Shown piece by piece: positions 28,864-37,694 of a stretch of DNA of 64,000 nucleotides; position 1 is the first letter of the stretch, and each line of letters opens with the position of its first letter. The stretch lies in contig NZ_JAIRBB010000004.1 of NCBI RefSeq assembly GCF_022008395.1, positions 1 through 64,000 on the forward strand, written 5' to 3'. This stretch comes from Aequorivita xiaoshiensis (lineage in GTDB: Bacteria > Bacteroidota > Bacteroidia > Flavobacteriales > Flavobacteriaceae). The notes beneath the pieces were generated by a model. It was given only the letters and a program-made list of their open reading frames with translations. It did no database searches and was not told the origin of the DNA. A program made the translations under genes and the position numbers.

Positions 28864-29538
28864 ATGCGAATCGATATAATTACCGTCCTACCAGAATTAC
28901 TTAAAAGTCCGTTTGAAGCATCTATTTTAAAACGTGCCATAGAAAAAGGGTTAGTAGAAGTTCACACTCACAATCTTCGCGATTGGTCTACCAATGCTTA
29001 TAAACAAATTGATGATTATCAATATGGTGGTGGTGCTGGAATGGTAATGATGATTGAACCCATTGATAAATGTATATCCGAATTAAAAGCAGAGAGAGAT
29101 TACGATGAAATAATCTATATGACCCCAGATGGTAAAACTTTTAACCAACAAGTTGCTAATGAGCTTTCGCTAAAAGGAAACATTATTATCCTTTGCGGAC
29201 ACTACAAGGGTGTAGACCAACGTGTTCGCGATCATTTTATCACTAGGGAAATTTCTGTGGGCGATTTCGTGTTAAGCGGTGGCGAACTTGCTGCAGCCTT
29301 AGTTTGCGATGCAGTTATCCGATTGCTTCCTGGCGTATTAGGTGATGAAACTAGTGCTTTGACAGATTCTTTTCAAGATAATTTATTAGCACCACCTATC
29401 TATACCCGTCCAGCAGATTACAAAGGCTGGACTGTCCCTGAAGTTCTTACTAGTGGTCATGCTGCAAAAATTGAAGAATGGCGTGAAGAACAAGCTTATA
29501 AACGCACAAAAGATCGCAGGCCCGATTTATTAGATTAA
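28864..29538 (+). CDS. trmD: tRNA (guanine-37-N1)-methyltransferase TrmD
   Basis: The 224-residue SPOUT methyltransferase modifies G37 beside the anticodon and prevents +1 frameshifting. The sequence shows the start [22 protein letters not shown] near residue 60, the SAM-binding trefoil-knot segment [13 protein letters not shown] followed by [12 protein letters not shown], and the C-terminal RRPDLL. Length is typical. Flanked by the decayed locus and a cobalamin adenosyltransferase gene. Confidence 0.96.
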   Translation: MRIDIITVLPELLKSPFEASILKRAIEKGLVEVHTHNLRDWSTNAYKQIDDYQYGGGAGMVMMIEPIDKCISELKAERDYDEIIYMTPDGKTFNQQVANELSLKGNIIILCGHYKGVDQRVRDHFITREISVGDFVLSGGELAAALVCDAVIRLLPGVLGDETSALTDSFQDNLLAPPIYTRPADYKGWTVPEVLTSGHAAKIEEWREEQAYKRTKDRRPDLLD

Positions 29539-29641
29539 CATTTTATAAAACTATAAACTAATTAGTTTCTTATACCAAAGCACTTACTATTTAGTATAGT
29601 ATTTTGTAAATTTGGTAATCACAAATAGGAATATAATTAAA

Positions 29642-30214
29642 ATGAAAATATATACAAAAACTGGTGATGCAGGTACTACAGCTCTTTTCGGTGGCACACG
29701 CGTTCCTAAGCACAATATTAGAATTGAAAGTTACGGAACTGTAGATGAGCTAAATTCGTATTTAGGGTTAATTCGCACACAAGATATCGATTCTCGTAGT
29801 AAAGAAATTCTCACATTTATTCAAGATAGGTTATTTACACTCGGAGCAATTTTAGCTACTGATCCTGCGAAAGCTACTTTAAAAAGCGGAAAAGAGCGGT
29901 TAAACATCCCTAAAATTAAAGAAGAGGACATTGTCTTATTGGAAACGGAAATGGACAAAATGAATGATACACTACCCCCTATGACGCATTTCATTTTGCC
30001 AGGTGGTAACACCACAGTGTCATATTGTCACATTGCCCGTACGGTATGTCGTCGAGCTGAACGTAGAGCAACGCTTTTAAATGAAAATGAACCTGTTGAC
30101 CACAGTGTGCTTATGTATTTAAACCGACTATCTGACTACCTATTTGTACTGGCACGAAAGTTGTCTAACGATAGCAACGCGGAAGAAACAAAGTGGATTC
30201 CGGAAAAATTATAA
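29642..30214 (+). CDS. Cob(I)yrinic acid a,c-diamide adenosyltransferase (PduO type)
   Basis: The protein of about 190 residues transfers adenosyl from ATP to cob(I)alamin to make the B12 coenzyme. It starts MKIYTKTGDAGTTALFGG (the PduO-type ATP-binding motif), has VDELNSYLG, and near the C-terminus CRRAERR and YLNRLSDYLFVLAR. The ATG at 29642 is chosen over the longer frame from 29612, whose extra ten codons overlap a TAAATTTG promoter box at 29607-29614. It fits functionally with meaB at 40.5 kb. Confidence 0.93.
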   Translation: MKIYTKTGDAGTTALFGGTRVPKHNIRIESYGTVDELNSYLGLIRTQDIDSRSKEILTFIQDRLFTLGAILATDPAKATLKSGKERLNIPKIKEEDIVLLETEMDKMNDTLPPMTHFILPGGNTTVSYCHIARTVCRRAERRATLLNENEPVDHSVLMYLNRLSDYLFVLARKLSNDSNAEETKWIPEKL

Positions 30215-30354
30215 TTGAATTAATTAAAAACTAGAAATAGCAGTATAACAGCATTTTAGCAAAAACAACTTATTAACAATGCCATGTACAACTGCTTGAT
30301 AATCAAAGTTTAAAAAACGTTCTTTAAAATATTGTAGAAATAATTTAGTTTTTA

Positions 30355-30385
30355 CTTGACTTTCTAAACTAAAAAATTATTTTTG
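30355..30385 (+). promoter_or_regulatory. Promoter of the DUF2795 gene
   Basis: CTTG (30355-30358), a 19-nt spacer and TATTTTTG (30378-30385) followed by C, with a leader of about 20 nt. Confidence 0.7.
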
Positions 30386-30409
30386 CAGAAAACTAAAACC
30401 TAAAGTGCT

Positions 30410-30631
30410 ATGTACTGGACATTAGAATTAGCATCATATTTAAGCGATGCACCCTGGCCCGCAACCAAAGATGAATTGATTGATTACGCGATCAGGACTG
30501 GTGCTCCACTAGAAGTAGTGGAAAACCTTCAGGCAATTGAAGACGAAGGAGACTCTTACGACTCTATTGAAGAGATTTGGGCGGATTATCCTACCGACGA
30601 CGATTACCTTTGGAACGAGGATGAGTATTAA
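30410..30631 (+). CDS. DUF2795 domain-containing protein
   Basis: The 73-residue strongly acidic protein starts MYWTLELASYLSDAPWPATK and ends in an Asp/Glu/Tyr-rich tail (DDDYLWNEDEY). It is recognised as the small DUF2795 family conserved in Bacteroidota and often found next to secA. Function unknown. It has its own promoter and terminator, so it is transcribed separately from secA. Confidence 0.8.
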   Translation: MYWTLELASYLSDAPWPATKDELIDYAIRTGAPLEVVENLQAIEDEGDSYDSIEEIWADYPTDDDYLWNEDEY

Positions 30632-30633
30632 TA

Positions 30634-30649
30634 CCCAAAACGTTTTGGG
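30634..30649. repeat. 16-bp perfect palindrome after the DUF2795 gene
   Basis: CCCAAAACGTTTTGGG begins 2 nt after the stop codon and precedes the terminator. It may be part of the mRNA 3' end structure or a protein-binding site. Confidence 0.5.
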
Positions 30650-30671
30650 AAACATTAAAAAATAATATAAA

Positions 30672-30698
30672 AAGTCTCTTCAAAGGGGCTTTTTTTTT
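30672..30698 (+). terminator. Intrinsic terminator of the DUF2795 gene
   Basis: AAGTCTCTT (30672-30680) pairs with AAGGGGCTT (30683-30691) using G-U pairs, followed by a run of T. Confidence 0.75.
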
Positions 30699-30729
30699 AT
30701 TCAAATTTTATTGAAAATAAACCACTATT

Positions 30730-30763
30730 CACGAATGCAAAATATAGTATTCGTGTATTTTTG
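30730..30763 (+). promoter_or_regulatory. Inverted repeat abutting the secA -7 box
   Basis: CACGAAT (30730-30736) and ATTCGTG (30749-30755) are perfect 7-bp arms with a 12-nt spacer. They end directly at TATTTTTG (30756-30763), a perfect -7 box. The repeat occupies the -33 to -12 region, where an operator would act. The leader to secA is about 100 nt. Confidence 0.5.
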
Positions 30764-30868
30764 GTGAAAAAACAATTATTGCAGATTCACAGTTGTAGGA
30801 TTCTGAAATAATTCAACATTGACGAAATAGTGCTCTGCATCTGCATCACTTCAAAATAAATTAATATC

Positions 30869-33800
30869 ATGGGAATATTAGATAATGTATTAAAAATATT
30901 TGTTGGCGATAAGTCTAAAAAAGACATCGGCCAAATACAACCGTTGGTGAACGAGGTAAAAAAACACGAAGCAGCCCTTGAAAAATTATCCCACGATGAG
31001 CTACGCGCAAAATCAGAGTTCTTTAAAAAAGAAATAAAAGACGCTCAAGCTGATATCCAAAAGCAAATTGATGATCTTGAAAAAGAGTCTGAAAACGAAG
31101 ATGATATCAATAAGAAAGAAGAAATCTATAATCAAATAGATAAACTTAAGGACGATCGCTACGAGGTAGAAAAAGCGACTCTTACTAAAATTCTTCCTGA
31201 AGCTTTTGCTGTTATGAAAGAAACCGCAAAACGCTTTAAAAACAACGAAACAATTACTGTAACCGCTTCACCTTTCGATCGCGAGATTTCAGCAAATAAA
31301 GATTACGTAACGCTTGATGGCGATAAGGCTATTTGGAAGAACTCTTGGGATGCTGCCGGAAAACCTATTACCTGGGATATGGTGCATTACGATGTTCAGC
31401 TAATTGGTGGTATTGCACTCCACGAAGGGAAAGTTGCAGAAATGCAAACTGGGGAAGGTAAAACGTTAGTTGCTACCCTACCTATGTACCTAAATGCACT
31501 TGCTGGAAATGGAGTTCACCTCGTAACCGTAAACGATTATCTTGCAAAACGTGATAGCGCTTGGATGGCACCTTTATTCAATTTCCACGGAATGACAGTG
31601 GATTGTATAGATTATCATCGCCCAAATTCAGAAGAAAGAAGAAAAGCATATTTAGCCGATATTACGTACGGAACAAACAACGAATTTGGTTTCGATTACC
31701 TACGTGATAACATGGCGCACTCACCAAACGATCTTGTTCAACGCCCACATCACTACGCAATTGTCGATGAGGTTGATTCTGTATTAATTGATGATGCGCG
31801 TACACCACTTATTATTTCAGGACCAGTTCCAGAAGGTGATCGTCACGAATTCAACGAATTGAAACCACAGATTAAAAATATCGTTGAAGTTCAGAAAAAA
31901 TATTTAACAGGTGTTCTAGCCGAAGCGAAGAAACTTATTAAAGAAGGAAACGAAAAAGAAGGTGGTTTCCAATTACTACGTGTTTATCGTGGATTACCAA
32001 AAAATAAAGCACTTATTAAATACCTTTCAGAAGAAGGTGTTAAGCAAATTCTTCAGAAAACGGAGAATCATTATATGAGTGATAACAATCGCGAAATGCC
32101 GAAGGTAGATGCCGAGCTGTATTTCGTGATTGATGAGAAAAACAATCAGATAGAACTTACCGACAAAGGTGTAGACTATCTATCAGGCGAAGGAGACTCT
32201 AATTTCTTCGTAATGCCAGAAATAGGATTAGAGATAGCTCAAATTGAAGCTAAAGGTCTTTCGAAAGAAGACGAGGTAGCAGCAAAAGAAGAGCTTTTTC
32301 GCGAATTCTCTGTTAAGAGTGAGCGTATCCACACTATGAATCAGCTTTTAAAAGCTTATACGCTTTTTGAAAAAGACGATCAATATGTAGTGATGGATAA
32401 TAAAGTTATGATTGTAGACGAACAGACCGGTCGGATAATGGATGGTCGTCGTTACAGTGATGGACTTCACCAAGCAATTGAAGCGAAAGAAGATGTGAAA
32501 ATTGAAGCAATGACTCAAACATTTGCGACAGTTACACTTCAAAATTACTTCCGTATGTACCGCAAATTATCTGGTATGACGGGTACAGCTGTTACAGAAG
32601 CAGGAGAACTTTGGGAAATCTACAAACTTGATGTGGTAGAAATTCCAACCAACCGCCCAATTGCACGTTTTGACCGCGAAGATAAAATTTATAAAACTAA
32701 ACGTGAAAAATACAATGCTGTTGCCGAAGAGGTTACCGCACTTTCACAAGCAGGACGTCCGGTACTAATTGGTACCACTTCAGTAGAAATTTCAGAATTG
32801 TTAAGTAGAATGTTGAGTATTCGTAATATTCCTCATAACGTACTTAACGCGAAACTTCACAAACGTGAAGCAGATATCGTTGCTGAAGCTGGTAAAGCTG
32901 GTATTGTAACTATTGCTACAAACATGGCAGGTCGTGGTACCGATATTAAGTTAAGCAAAGAAGTAAAAGATGCCGGTGGACTAGCAATTATAGGTACCGA
33001 GCGTCACGATTCACGTCGAGTTGATAGACAGTTGCGTGGTCGTAGTGGTCGTCAAGGAGATCCAGGAAGTTCACAATTCTACGTTTCCTTGGAAGACAAC
33101 CTAATGCGATTGTTCGGAAGCGAGCGTATTGCGAAGATGATGGATAGAATGGGCTTGAAAGAAGGCGAAGTTATTCAGCATAAAATGATTTCAAAATCTA
33201 TTGAACGTGCCCAGAAAAAAGTAGAAGAAAATAACTTTGGTGTTCGTAAAAGACTACTTGAATATGATGATGTAATGAATGCGCAACGTGAAGTTGTTTA
33301 CAAACGTCGTTACAATGCATTATTCGGAAACAGACTTCGAGTAGATATCGCAAATATGATTTTCGATACTTCTGAAGTGATCACTGAGTCTAACAAAATG
33401 GCTCAAGATTTCAAGAATTTTGAGTTCGAACTTATTCGTTATTTCTCAATGAGTTCTCCAATTACTGAAAAGGAATTTGAGAAAATGGATAGTAAGACCA
33501 TTGCAGGTAAAGTTTACAAAGCTGCTTATGTTCATTATCAAGATAAAATGGCGCGTAACGCTGAAATGGCTTACCCAGTAATTAAGAATGTTTACGAGAC
33601 TCAAAAAGATGTATACAAGCGAATCTTAGTGCCATTTACTGATGGTGTAAAAACATTAAATGTAGCGACAGATCTTGAGAAAGCATATGAAACTGAAGGA
33701 AAGCAATTAGTTAACGATTTTGAGAAAAACATCACCCTTGCTATTATAGACGATGCTTGGAAAACACATCTACGTAAAATGGATGAACTTAAGCAATCGG

Positions 33801-34228
33801 TACAACTTGCGGTTCACGAACAAAAAGATCCTTTATTAATTTATAAGTTTGAAGCTTTTGAATTGTTTAAGGAGATGATTGAGAAAGTAAATAAAGATGT
33901 TATTTCTTTCTTATTCAAAGGTGAGCTACCACAAGAAAACCAACAGCAAATTCAAGAGGCACGTGAAGTTAAACGTAAGGAAAAGCTAAGTGAACAGAAA
34001 GATGAAATCCCAAATATGGACGAGCGTGCTGCTCAATCTCGTGCGGCCGGAAATACGCAATCACAACAGCAGCAGGTAACTGAAACTATTGTACGCGAAC
34101 ATCCAAAAATCAATCGTAACGACAAAGTAACTATCAAACACGTTATGAGCGGCGAAAATAAGACCCTGAAATACAAACAAGCCATACCAATGCTAGACAA
34201 AGGTGATTGGGTATTGGTAAATGAATAA
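30869..34228 (+). CDS. secA: Preprotein translocase ATPase SecA
   Basis: The 1119-residue motor drives proteins through SecYEG. NBD1 carries Walker A MQTGEGKT (192-199) and the DEVDSVLIDDARTPL motif. The preprotein-crosslinking region is enlarged by insertions around residues 340-420, and an N-terminal insertion (about 50-85) is Lys/Glu-rich, explaining the length above the roughly 900 residues of E. coli SecA. IATNMAGRGTDI, RQLRGRSGRQGD and the helical scaffold are intact. The C-terminus lacks the cysteine zinc-binding tail and ends in LDKGDWVLVNE, as in other Bacteroidota. Confidence 0.97.
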   Translation: MGILDNVLKIFVGDKSKKDIGQIQPLVNEVKKHEAALEKLSHDELRAKSEFFKKEIKDAQADIQKQIDDLEKESENEDDINKKEEIYNQIDKLKDDRYEVEKATLTKILPEAFAVMKETAKRFKNNETITVTASPFDREISANKDYVTLDGDKAIWKNSWDAAGKPITWDMVHYDVQLIGGIALHEGKVAEMQTGEGKTLVATLPMYLNALAGNGVHLVTVNDYLAKRDSAWMAPLFNFHGMTVDCIDYHRPNSEERRKAYLADITYGTNNEFGFDYLRDNMAHSPNDLVQRPHHYAIVDEVDSVLIDDARTPLIISGPVPEGDRHEFNELKPQIKNIVEVQKKYLTGVLAEAKKLIKEGNEKEGGFQLLRVYRGLPKNKALIKYLSEEGVKQILQKTENHYMSDNNREMPKVDAELYFVIDEKNNQIELTDKGVDYLSGEGDSNFFVMPEIGLEIAQIEAKGLSKEDEVAAKEELFREFSVKSERIHTMNQLLKAYTLFEKDDQYVVMDNKVMIVDEQTGRIMDGRRYSDGLHQAIEAKEDVKIEAMTQTFATVTLQNYFRMYRKLSGMTGTAVTEAGELWEIYKLDVVEIPTNRPIARFDREDKIYKTKREKYNAVAEEVTALSQAGRPVLIGTTSVEISELLSRMLSIRNIPHNVLNAKLHKREADIVAEAGKAGIVTIATNMAGRGTDIKLSKEVKDAGGLAIIGTERHDSRRVDRQLRGRSGRQGDPGSSQFYVSLEDNLMRLFGSERIAKMMDRMGLKEGEVIQHKMISKSIERAQKKVEENNFGVRKRLLEYDDVMNAQREVVYKRRYNALFGNRLRVDIANMIFDTSEVITESNKMAQDFKNFEFELIRYFSMSSPITEKEFEKMDSKTIAGKVYKAAYVHYQDKMARNAEMAYPVIKNVYETQKDVYKRILVPFTDGVKTLNVATDLEKAYETEGKQLVNDFEKNITLAIIDDAWKTHLRKMDELKQSVQLAVHEQKDPLLIYKFEAFELFKEMIEKVNKDVISFLFKGELPQENQQQIQEAREVKRKEKLSEQKDEIPNMDERAAQSRAAGNTQSQQQQVTETIVREHPKINRNDKVTIKHVMSGENKTLKYKQAIPMLDKGDWVLVNE

Positions 34229-34255
34229 TCGATATTAATTTCTTATAAAATATTA

Positions 34256-34287
34256 AATCCCGAAACTATTCTTTTCGGGATTTTTTA
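34256..34287 (+). terminator. Intrinsic terminator of secA
   Basis: AATCCCGAA (34256-34264) and TTCGGGATT (34274-34282) form a 9-bp stem with a run of T. Confidence 0.85.
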
Positions 34288-34333
34288 TGTTTAAAAAAGC
34301 TATCTTTAGTTTAATTTTCTCAAAATAAGAGCG

Positions 34334-34810
34334 ATGAAAAAAATTTATATAGAAATAAAATGGGCTTTTATTTATAGCATTACACTTTTAGCTTGGATGC
34401 TTTTAGAAAACACCCTTGGGTGGCATCAAGAAAGAATTGCAGATCAGTGGTGGCTGACATTATTATTTATTCCTTTCGCAGTTTTTATTTATTTACTAGC
34501 AGTAAGAGAAAAACGAAGAAGAGTTTACGACAGAAAAATGACTTGGCCTCAAGCATTTCTTTCAGGAGCAATTTTAAGTGTTTTTATAGCACTCCTCACT
34601 CCTATTAGTAGTTATATTATAAACAACTACATTACTCCTGAGTTATTTTTTAATGCTATGGATTACTCCACAAAAAATGTAGGAATGACGCAATCGGATG
34701 CAAATGAGTACGTTTTACTTACTACTTATTTATGGCAGTCTCCCATTGGAGCCTTAGCTTTTGGATTAGCAACTGCAGCAATTGTGGCGTTATTTGTTAG
34801 AAAGAAGTAA
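34334..34810 (+). CDS. DUF4199 family membrane protein
   Basis: The 158-residue protein has about four transmembrane helices (near residues 9-25, 42-60, 75-95 and 132-155). It is recognised as DUF4199, a small inner-membrane family of Bacteroidota with unknown function. A TATCTTTA box (34301-34308) lies 25 nt upstream. Confidence 0.8.
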   Translation: MKKIYIEIKWAFIYSITLLAWMLLENTLGWHQERIADQWWLTLLFIPFAVFIYLLAVREKRRRVYDRKMTWPQAFLSGAILSVFIALLTPISSYIINNYITPELFFNAMDYSTKNVGMTQSDANEYVLLTTYLWQSPIGALAFGLATAAIVALFVRKK

Positions 34811-34875
34811 AAGCCATTGTTTTTGAAAATGGTAACTTTGACGTAAACTAGTCCTAATAGGCTATTTTCTATTTT

Positions 34876-36402
34876 ATGCGATTTTTATTCACTTTTTTAA
34901 TGGCTTTTTTTATTTCTGCTGCGACCCATGCTCAGGAAAATATTGCCATTAATGATTTGCTTAATGAAGCAAATGCTTCTACGTATTCTCATCCTGAACA
35001 GGCAGGAAAAATTGCTTCGTATATAGTTTCCCAAAATGAAAGCGATAAAATTCACGCACAAGCTAAATTAATACTTGCTAAGAGCTATTACGTTCGTGGA
35101 ATCTACAACACAGCAATAAAAAATGCTTTGGAAGCTAAAGTTCTTGCTCAAAAGACTAACGATGAGGCTATAAAGTTTGAAACCCTAGTTTTCGCCATAA
35201 AATTGCTGCGAATTCTAGATTTAGAAACTGTAGCTGAAAAATATACAAACGAATTAATTACCTTAAAAAAGCATACAAAGAATAATGAGCTTATCCTAAA
35301 AATTGATGGGAAGTTAAAACAAGACGATGCTCTTGTACTTCTAAAAAGTGGCAAGTATTTGAAAGCTGATAAAAGCTTAAAAAACGCAGCCTCTTTGATT
35401 TCTAAAACTAAAGATAGTATTGCAAAAAATGAAATTGATATTGCAAAGTTTGATTTGCTACTAAAAAGTGAAAAACAACAGCCAAAGGATATAGCTTTAA
35501 AAGATTTTGAAACAATAAGCACTTCCGATTTTGAGAAGATACAAGTTTTAGATATTATTGGAAGACAGTATTTTCACGACAAGGAATACCAAAAAGCTAT
35601 TTCAGGTTTTGAAGATGCTTTAGCCCTTTCTATTAACCTCCCTAATATTCAATTCAAAAATAAAAGCTTAGAAGGCTTATCTCTAAGCTATTTAGCTCTG
35701 GAAGACACTGATAGCTTCTTTAAATACAAACAGCAATCAAATTTGGTTTCAACACAAATTGTAACCGATAAAAATCTAGCTACAAATACAGTCTTTAATT
35801 TCATTAATTCATATTTAAATGATATTTCAGAAAGTAAAGTTCAACAATCTTATACTTCAATTTACGTTTTAGGTGGTTCATTAATTCTCCTGATTTTAAT
35901 CGGTGTTAGTATAAATTATATGTACACCTCAAAAGCGAAAGAATATTTAACGATTTATAAATATATTTCTCCTAAACAAACTGATGAAAAACCTCAACCT
36001 AAAGTTGAGAACATTGATAAAAGCTCTATTATCCCAGAAGAAACAGAGCAAATGCTTCTTCAGAAGCTATCCAAGTTTGAAATGGGAAAAAAGTATACTA
36101 AACAAGAAATGAGTATTGCATTATTAGCTTCTCAATTTGATACAAATACTAAATATCTCTCAGAAGTAATTAATAGGCATAAAGGAAAAAACTTTAATGG
36201 ATACATCAACGAACTGCGCATCAACTACATCATAGAAAAGCTTAAAACAGATCCTATTTATTTCAACTATAAAATAAGCTATCTAGCCGAAGAATGTGGT
36301 TTTTCATCACATAGTAGTTTTACTACCGTTTTTAAATCCGTTACCGGTATTTCCCCTACCAAGTTTATGAATTACCTACAGCATCAAAAAGAGTCGGCAT
36401 GA
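34876..36402 (+). CDS. Membrane-anchored TPR sensor with AraC-type DNA-binding domain
   Basis: The 508-residue protein has a signal peptide (1-19), a periplasmic helical TPR-like region (about 20-320), one transmembrane helix (about 330-350) and a cytosolic AraC-type helix-turn-helix domain (about 405-508: IALLASQFDTNTKYLSEVI, YLAEECGFSSHSSFTTVF, GISPTKFMNYL). The design is a one-component transmembrane regulator: the TPR part senses an envelope signal and the HTH part binds DNA. Target genes and signal are unknown. The stop overlaps the next gene (ATGA), which encodes a similar protein without the HTH. Confidence 0.85.
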   Translation: MRFLFTFLMAFFISAATHAQENIAINDLLNEANASTYSHPEQAGKIASYIVSQNESDKIHAQAKLILAKSYYVRGIYNTAIKNALEAKVLAQKTNDEAIKFETLVFAIKLLRILDLETVAEKYTNELITLKKHTKNNELILKIDGKLKQDDALVLLKSGKYLKADKSLKNAASLISKTKDSIAKNEIDIAKFDLLLKSEKQQPKDIALKDFETISTSDFEKIQVLDIIGRQYFHDKEYQKAISGFEDALALSINLPNIQFKNKSLEGLSLSYLALEDTDSFFKYKQQSNLVSTQIVTDKNLATNTVFNFINSYLNDISESKVQQSYTSIYVLGGSLILLILIGVSINYMYTSKAKEYLTIYKYISPKQTDEKPQPKVENIDKSSIIPEETEQMLLQKLSKFEMGKKYTKQEMSIALLASQFDTNTKYLSEVINRHKGKNFNGYINELRINYIIEKLKTDPIYFNYKISYLAEECGFSSHSSFTTVFKSVTGISPTKFMNYLQHQKESA

Positions 36403-37529
36403 GAGTAGAAAGTTTCTTTAAAGTCGTTTTGTGTTTTCATCTGTTGTTATTAGGAGTGGTTTCTACTGCTCAAAAAGACTTAGATAGTAGTATTACTGCC
36501 TCAAAGAATAAAATATTCGAAGATCCAGATAGGGCTATTTCTATTGGGAATGAAATTTATCTAAAAGCAACCCAACCAGAAACGAAGGTAAACGCTTTAA
36601 TGCTTATAAGCAACGCTTATCTTTCTAAAAGAGATAATTTAAAATCGCTAGAATACGCTTTAAAAACCCGTGAATTTTTAAATGAAATAAGCAGTTTAAG
36701 AACTCGTATAAACGTTTTGAATACAATTGGAATGCAACATCAGCAACTTCGAATATACGACAAGTCTATTGAGTATCTAGATGAGGCGCTGCAATTGTCT
36801 AAGCAAATAACAAATCCAGATAGTCTATTTTCGGTTTTAGGATACAATTACACCATTCGCGGCTTTATTTATCGTGAACAAATGAGTTGCGAAATTGCTT
36901 TAAGCTATTTTGATAAAGCTTTTAATGAATTCGAAAAAAAACCCGAAGACAAAACCATGATTGCTAACTTGAGTACAATTACTTACAACAAAGGCAATTG
37001 TTTTCTTCAGCTTTCACAAGTTGATTCGGCTCGCGTGAATTTTAACAAATCTATAATTTACGCAGATGAAGTTGGTGCAAAAAGTTTATATGCTTTTGCT
37101 AAAAAAGGTTTAAGTGAAGTTTATACAATTGAAGGAAAGTATACCGAGGCCATAAAAGAATTAAAAGAAGCTGAGGAGGCTTCGAGTAATGTTGGCGATT
37201 TAATTTTAAATCAAGGTATCTATAAAAATTTATCCGATAATTATCTTGCAATAAACGATCATAAATTTTACAATTTATACTTCAAAAAGTATTCAGAAGT
37301 CCAAAAACGAATTACTAAAAAAGAACAAACAACTATTAACTCTTCAATAAATAATCTAATAGAAGATAGTTACTCATCCACTGAAAAAACACTATCAAAT
37401 TTAAAAATTGTTCGGTGGGTGCTAATAATATTACTATTAATTTCAATTATAATTTTTGGAAGTTTCAGTATCAAAAATCATAAAAAATACAAAGAAGCTA
37501 AGGAAAAATTAGAAACTTTGAAGGCATAA
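36399..37529 (+). CDS. TPR-repeat membrane protein, HTH-less partner of the preceding regulator
   Basis: The 376-residue protein has a signal peptide (about 1-24, ending STAQ), several TPR units (for example YDKSIEYLDEALQLSKQ and YTEAIKELKEAEEASSN), and one transmembrane helix at about 338-358 followed by an 18-residue Lys-rich cytosolic tail. The layout equals the sensor half of the upstream AraC-type regulator, but no DNA-binding domain follows. The 4-bp overlap implies translational coupling. It may bind the regulator and tune it; this is inference. Confidence 0.75.
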   Translation: MRVESFFKVVLCFHLLLLGVVSTAQKDLDSSITASKNKIFEDPDRAISIGNEIYLKATQPETKVNALMLISNAYLSKRDNLKSLEYALKTREFLNEISSLRTRINVLNTIGMQHQQLRIYDKSIEYLDEALQLSKQITNPDSLFSVLGYNYTIRGFIYREQMSCEIALSYFDKAFNEFEKKPEDKTMIANLSTITYNKGNCFLQLSQVDSARVNFNKSIIYADEVGAKSLYAFAKKGLSEVYTIEGKYTEAIKELKEAEEASSNVGDLILNQGIYKNLSDNYLAINDHKFYNLYFKKYSEVQKRITKKEQTTINSSINNLIEDSYSSTEKTLSNLKIVRWVLIILLLISIIIFGSFSIKNHKKYKEAKEKLETLKA

Positions 37530-37614
37530 ACTTTGAAATCCTATTTCTGCGTTTAATATCTGTAAACGAACTTATTAAAGAGCTTTTATACTTTCAAATT
37601 TCGTGAATTTAAAA

Positions 37615-37648
37615 AGGACTACCCTTTTATTAAGGTAATTTAAGTCCT
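37615..37648. repeat. Nested inverted repeat upstream of the T9SS protein gene
   Basis: AGGACT (37615-37620) and AGTCCT (37643-37648) enclose a second pairing, ACC with GGT and CCTT with AAGG. It lies 47 nt before the ATG at 37695. Operator or 5'-leader hairpin are both possible. Confidence 0.35.
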
Positions 37649-37694
37649 ATATTCGACATCGTAAAATTTAAGCTAATTTATCTAATATTTAAGA

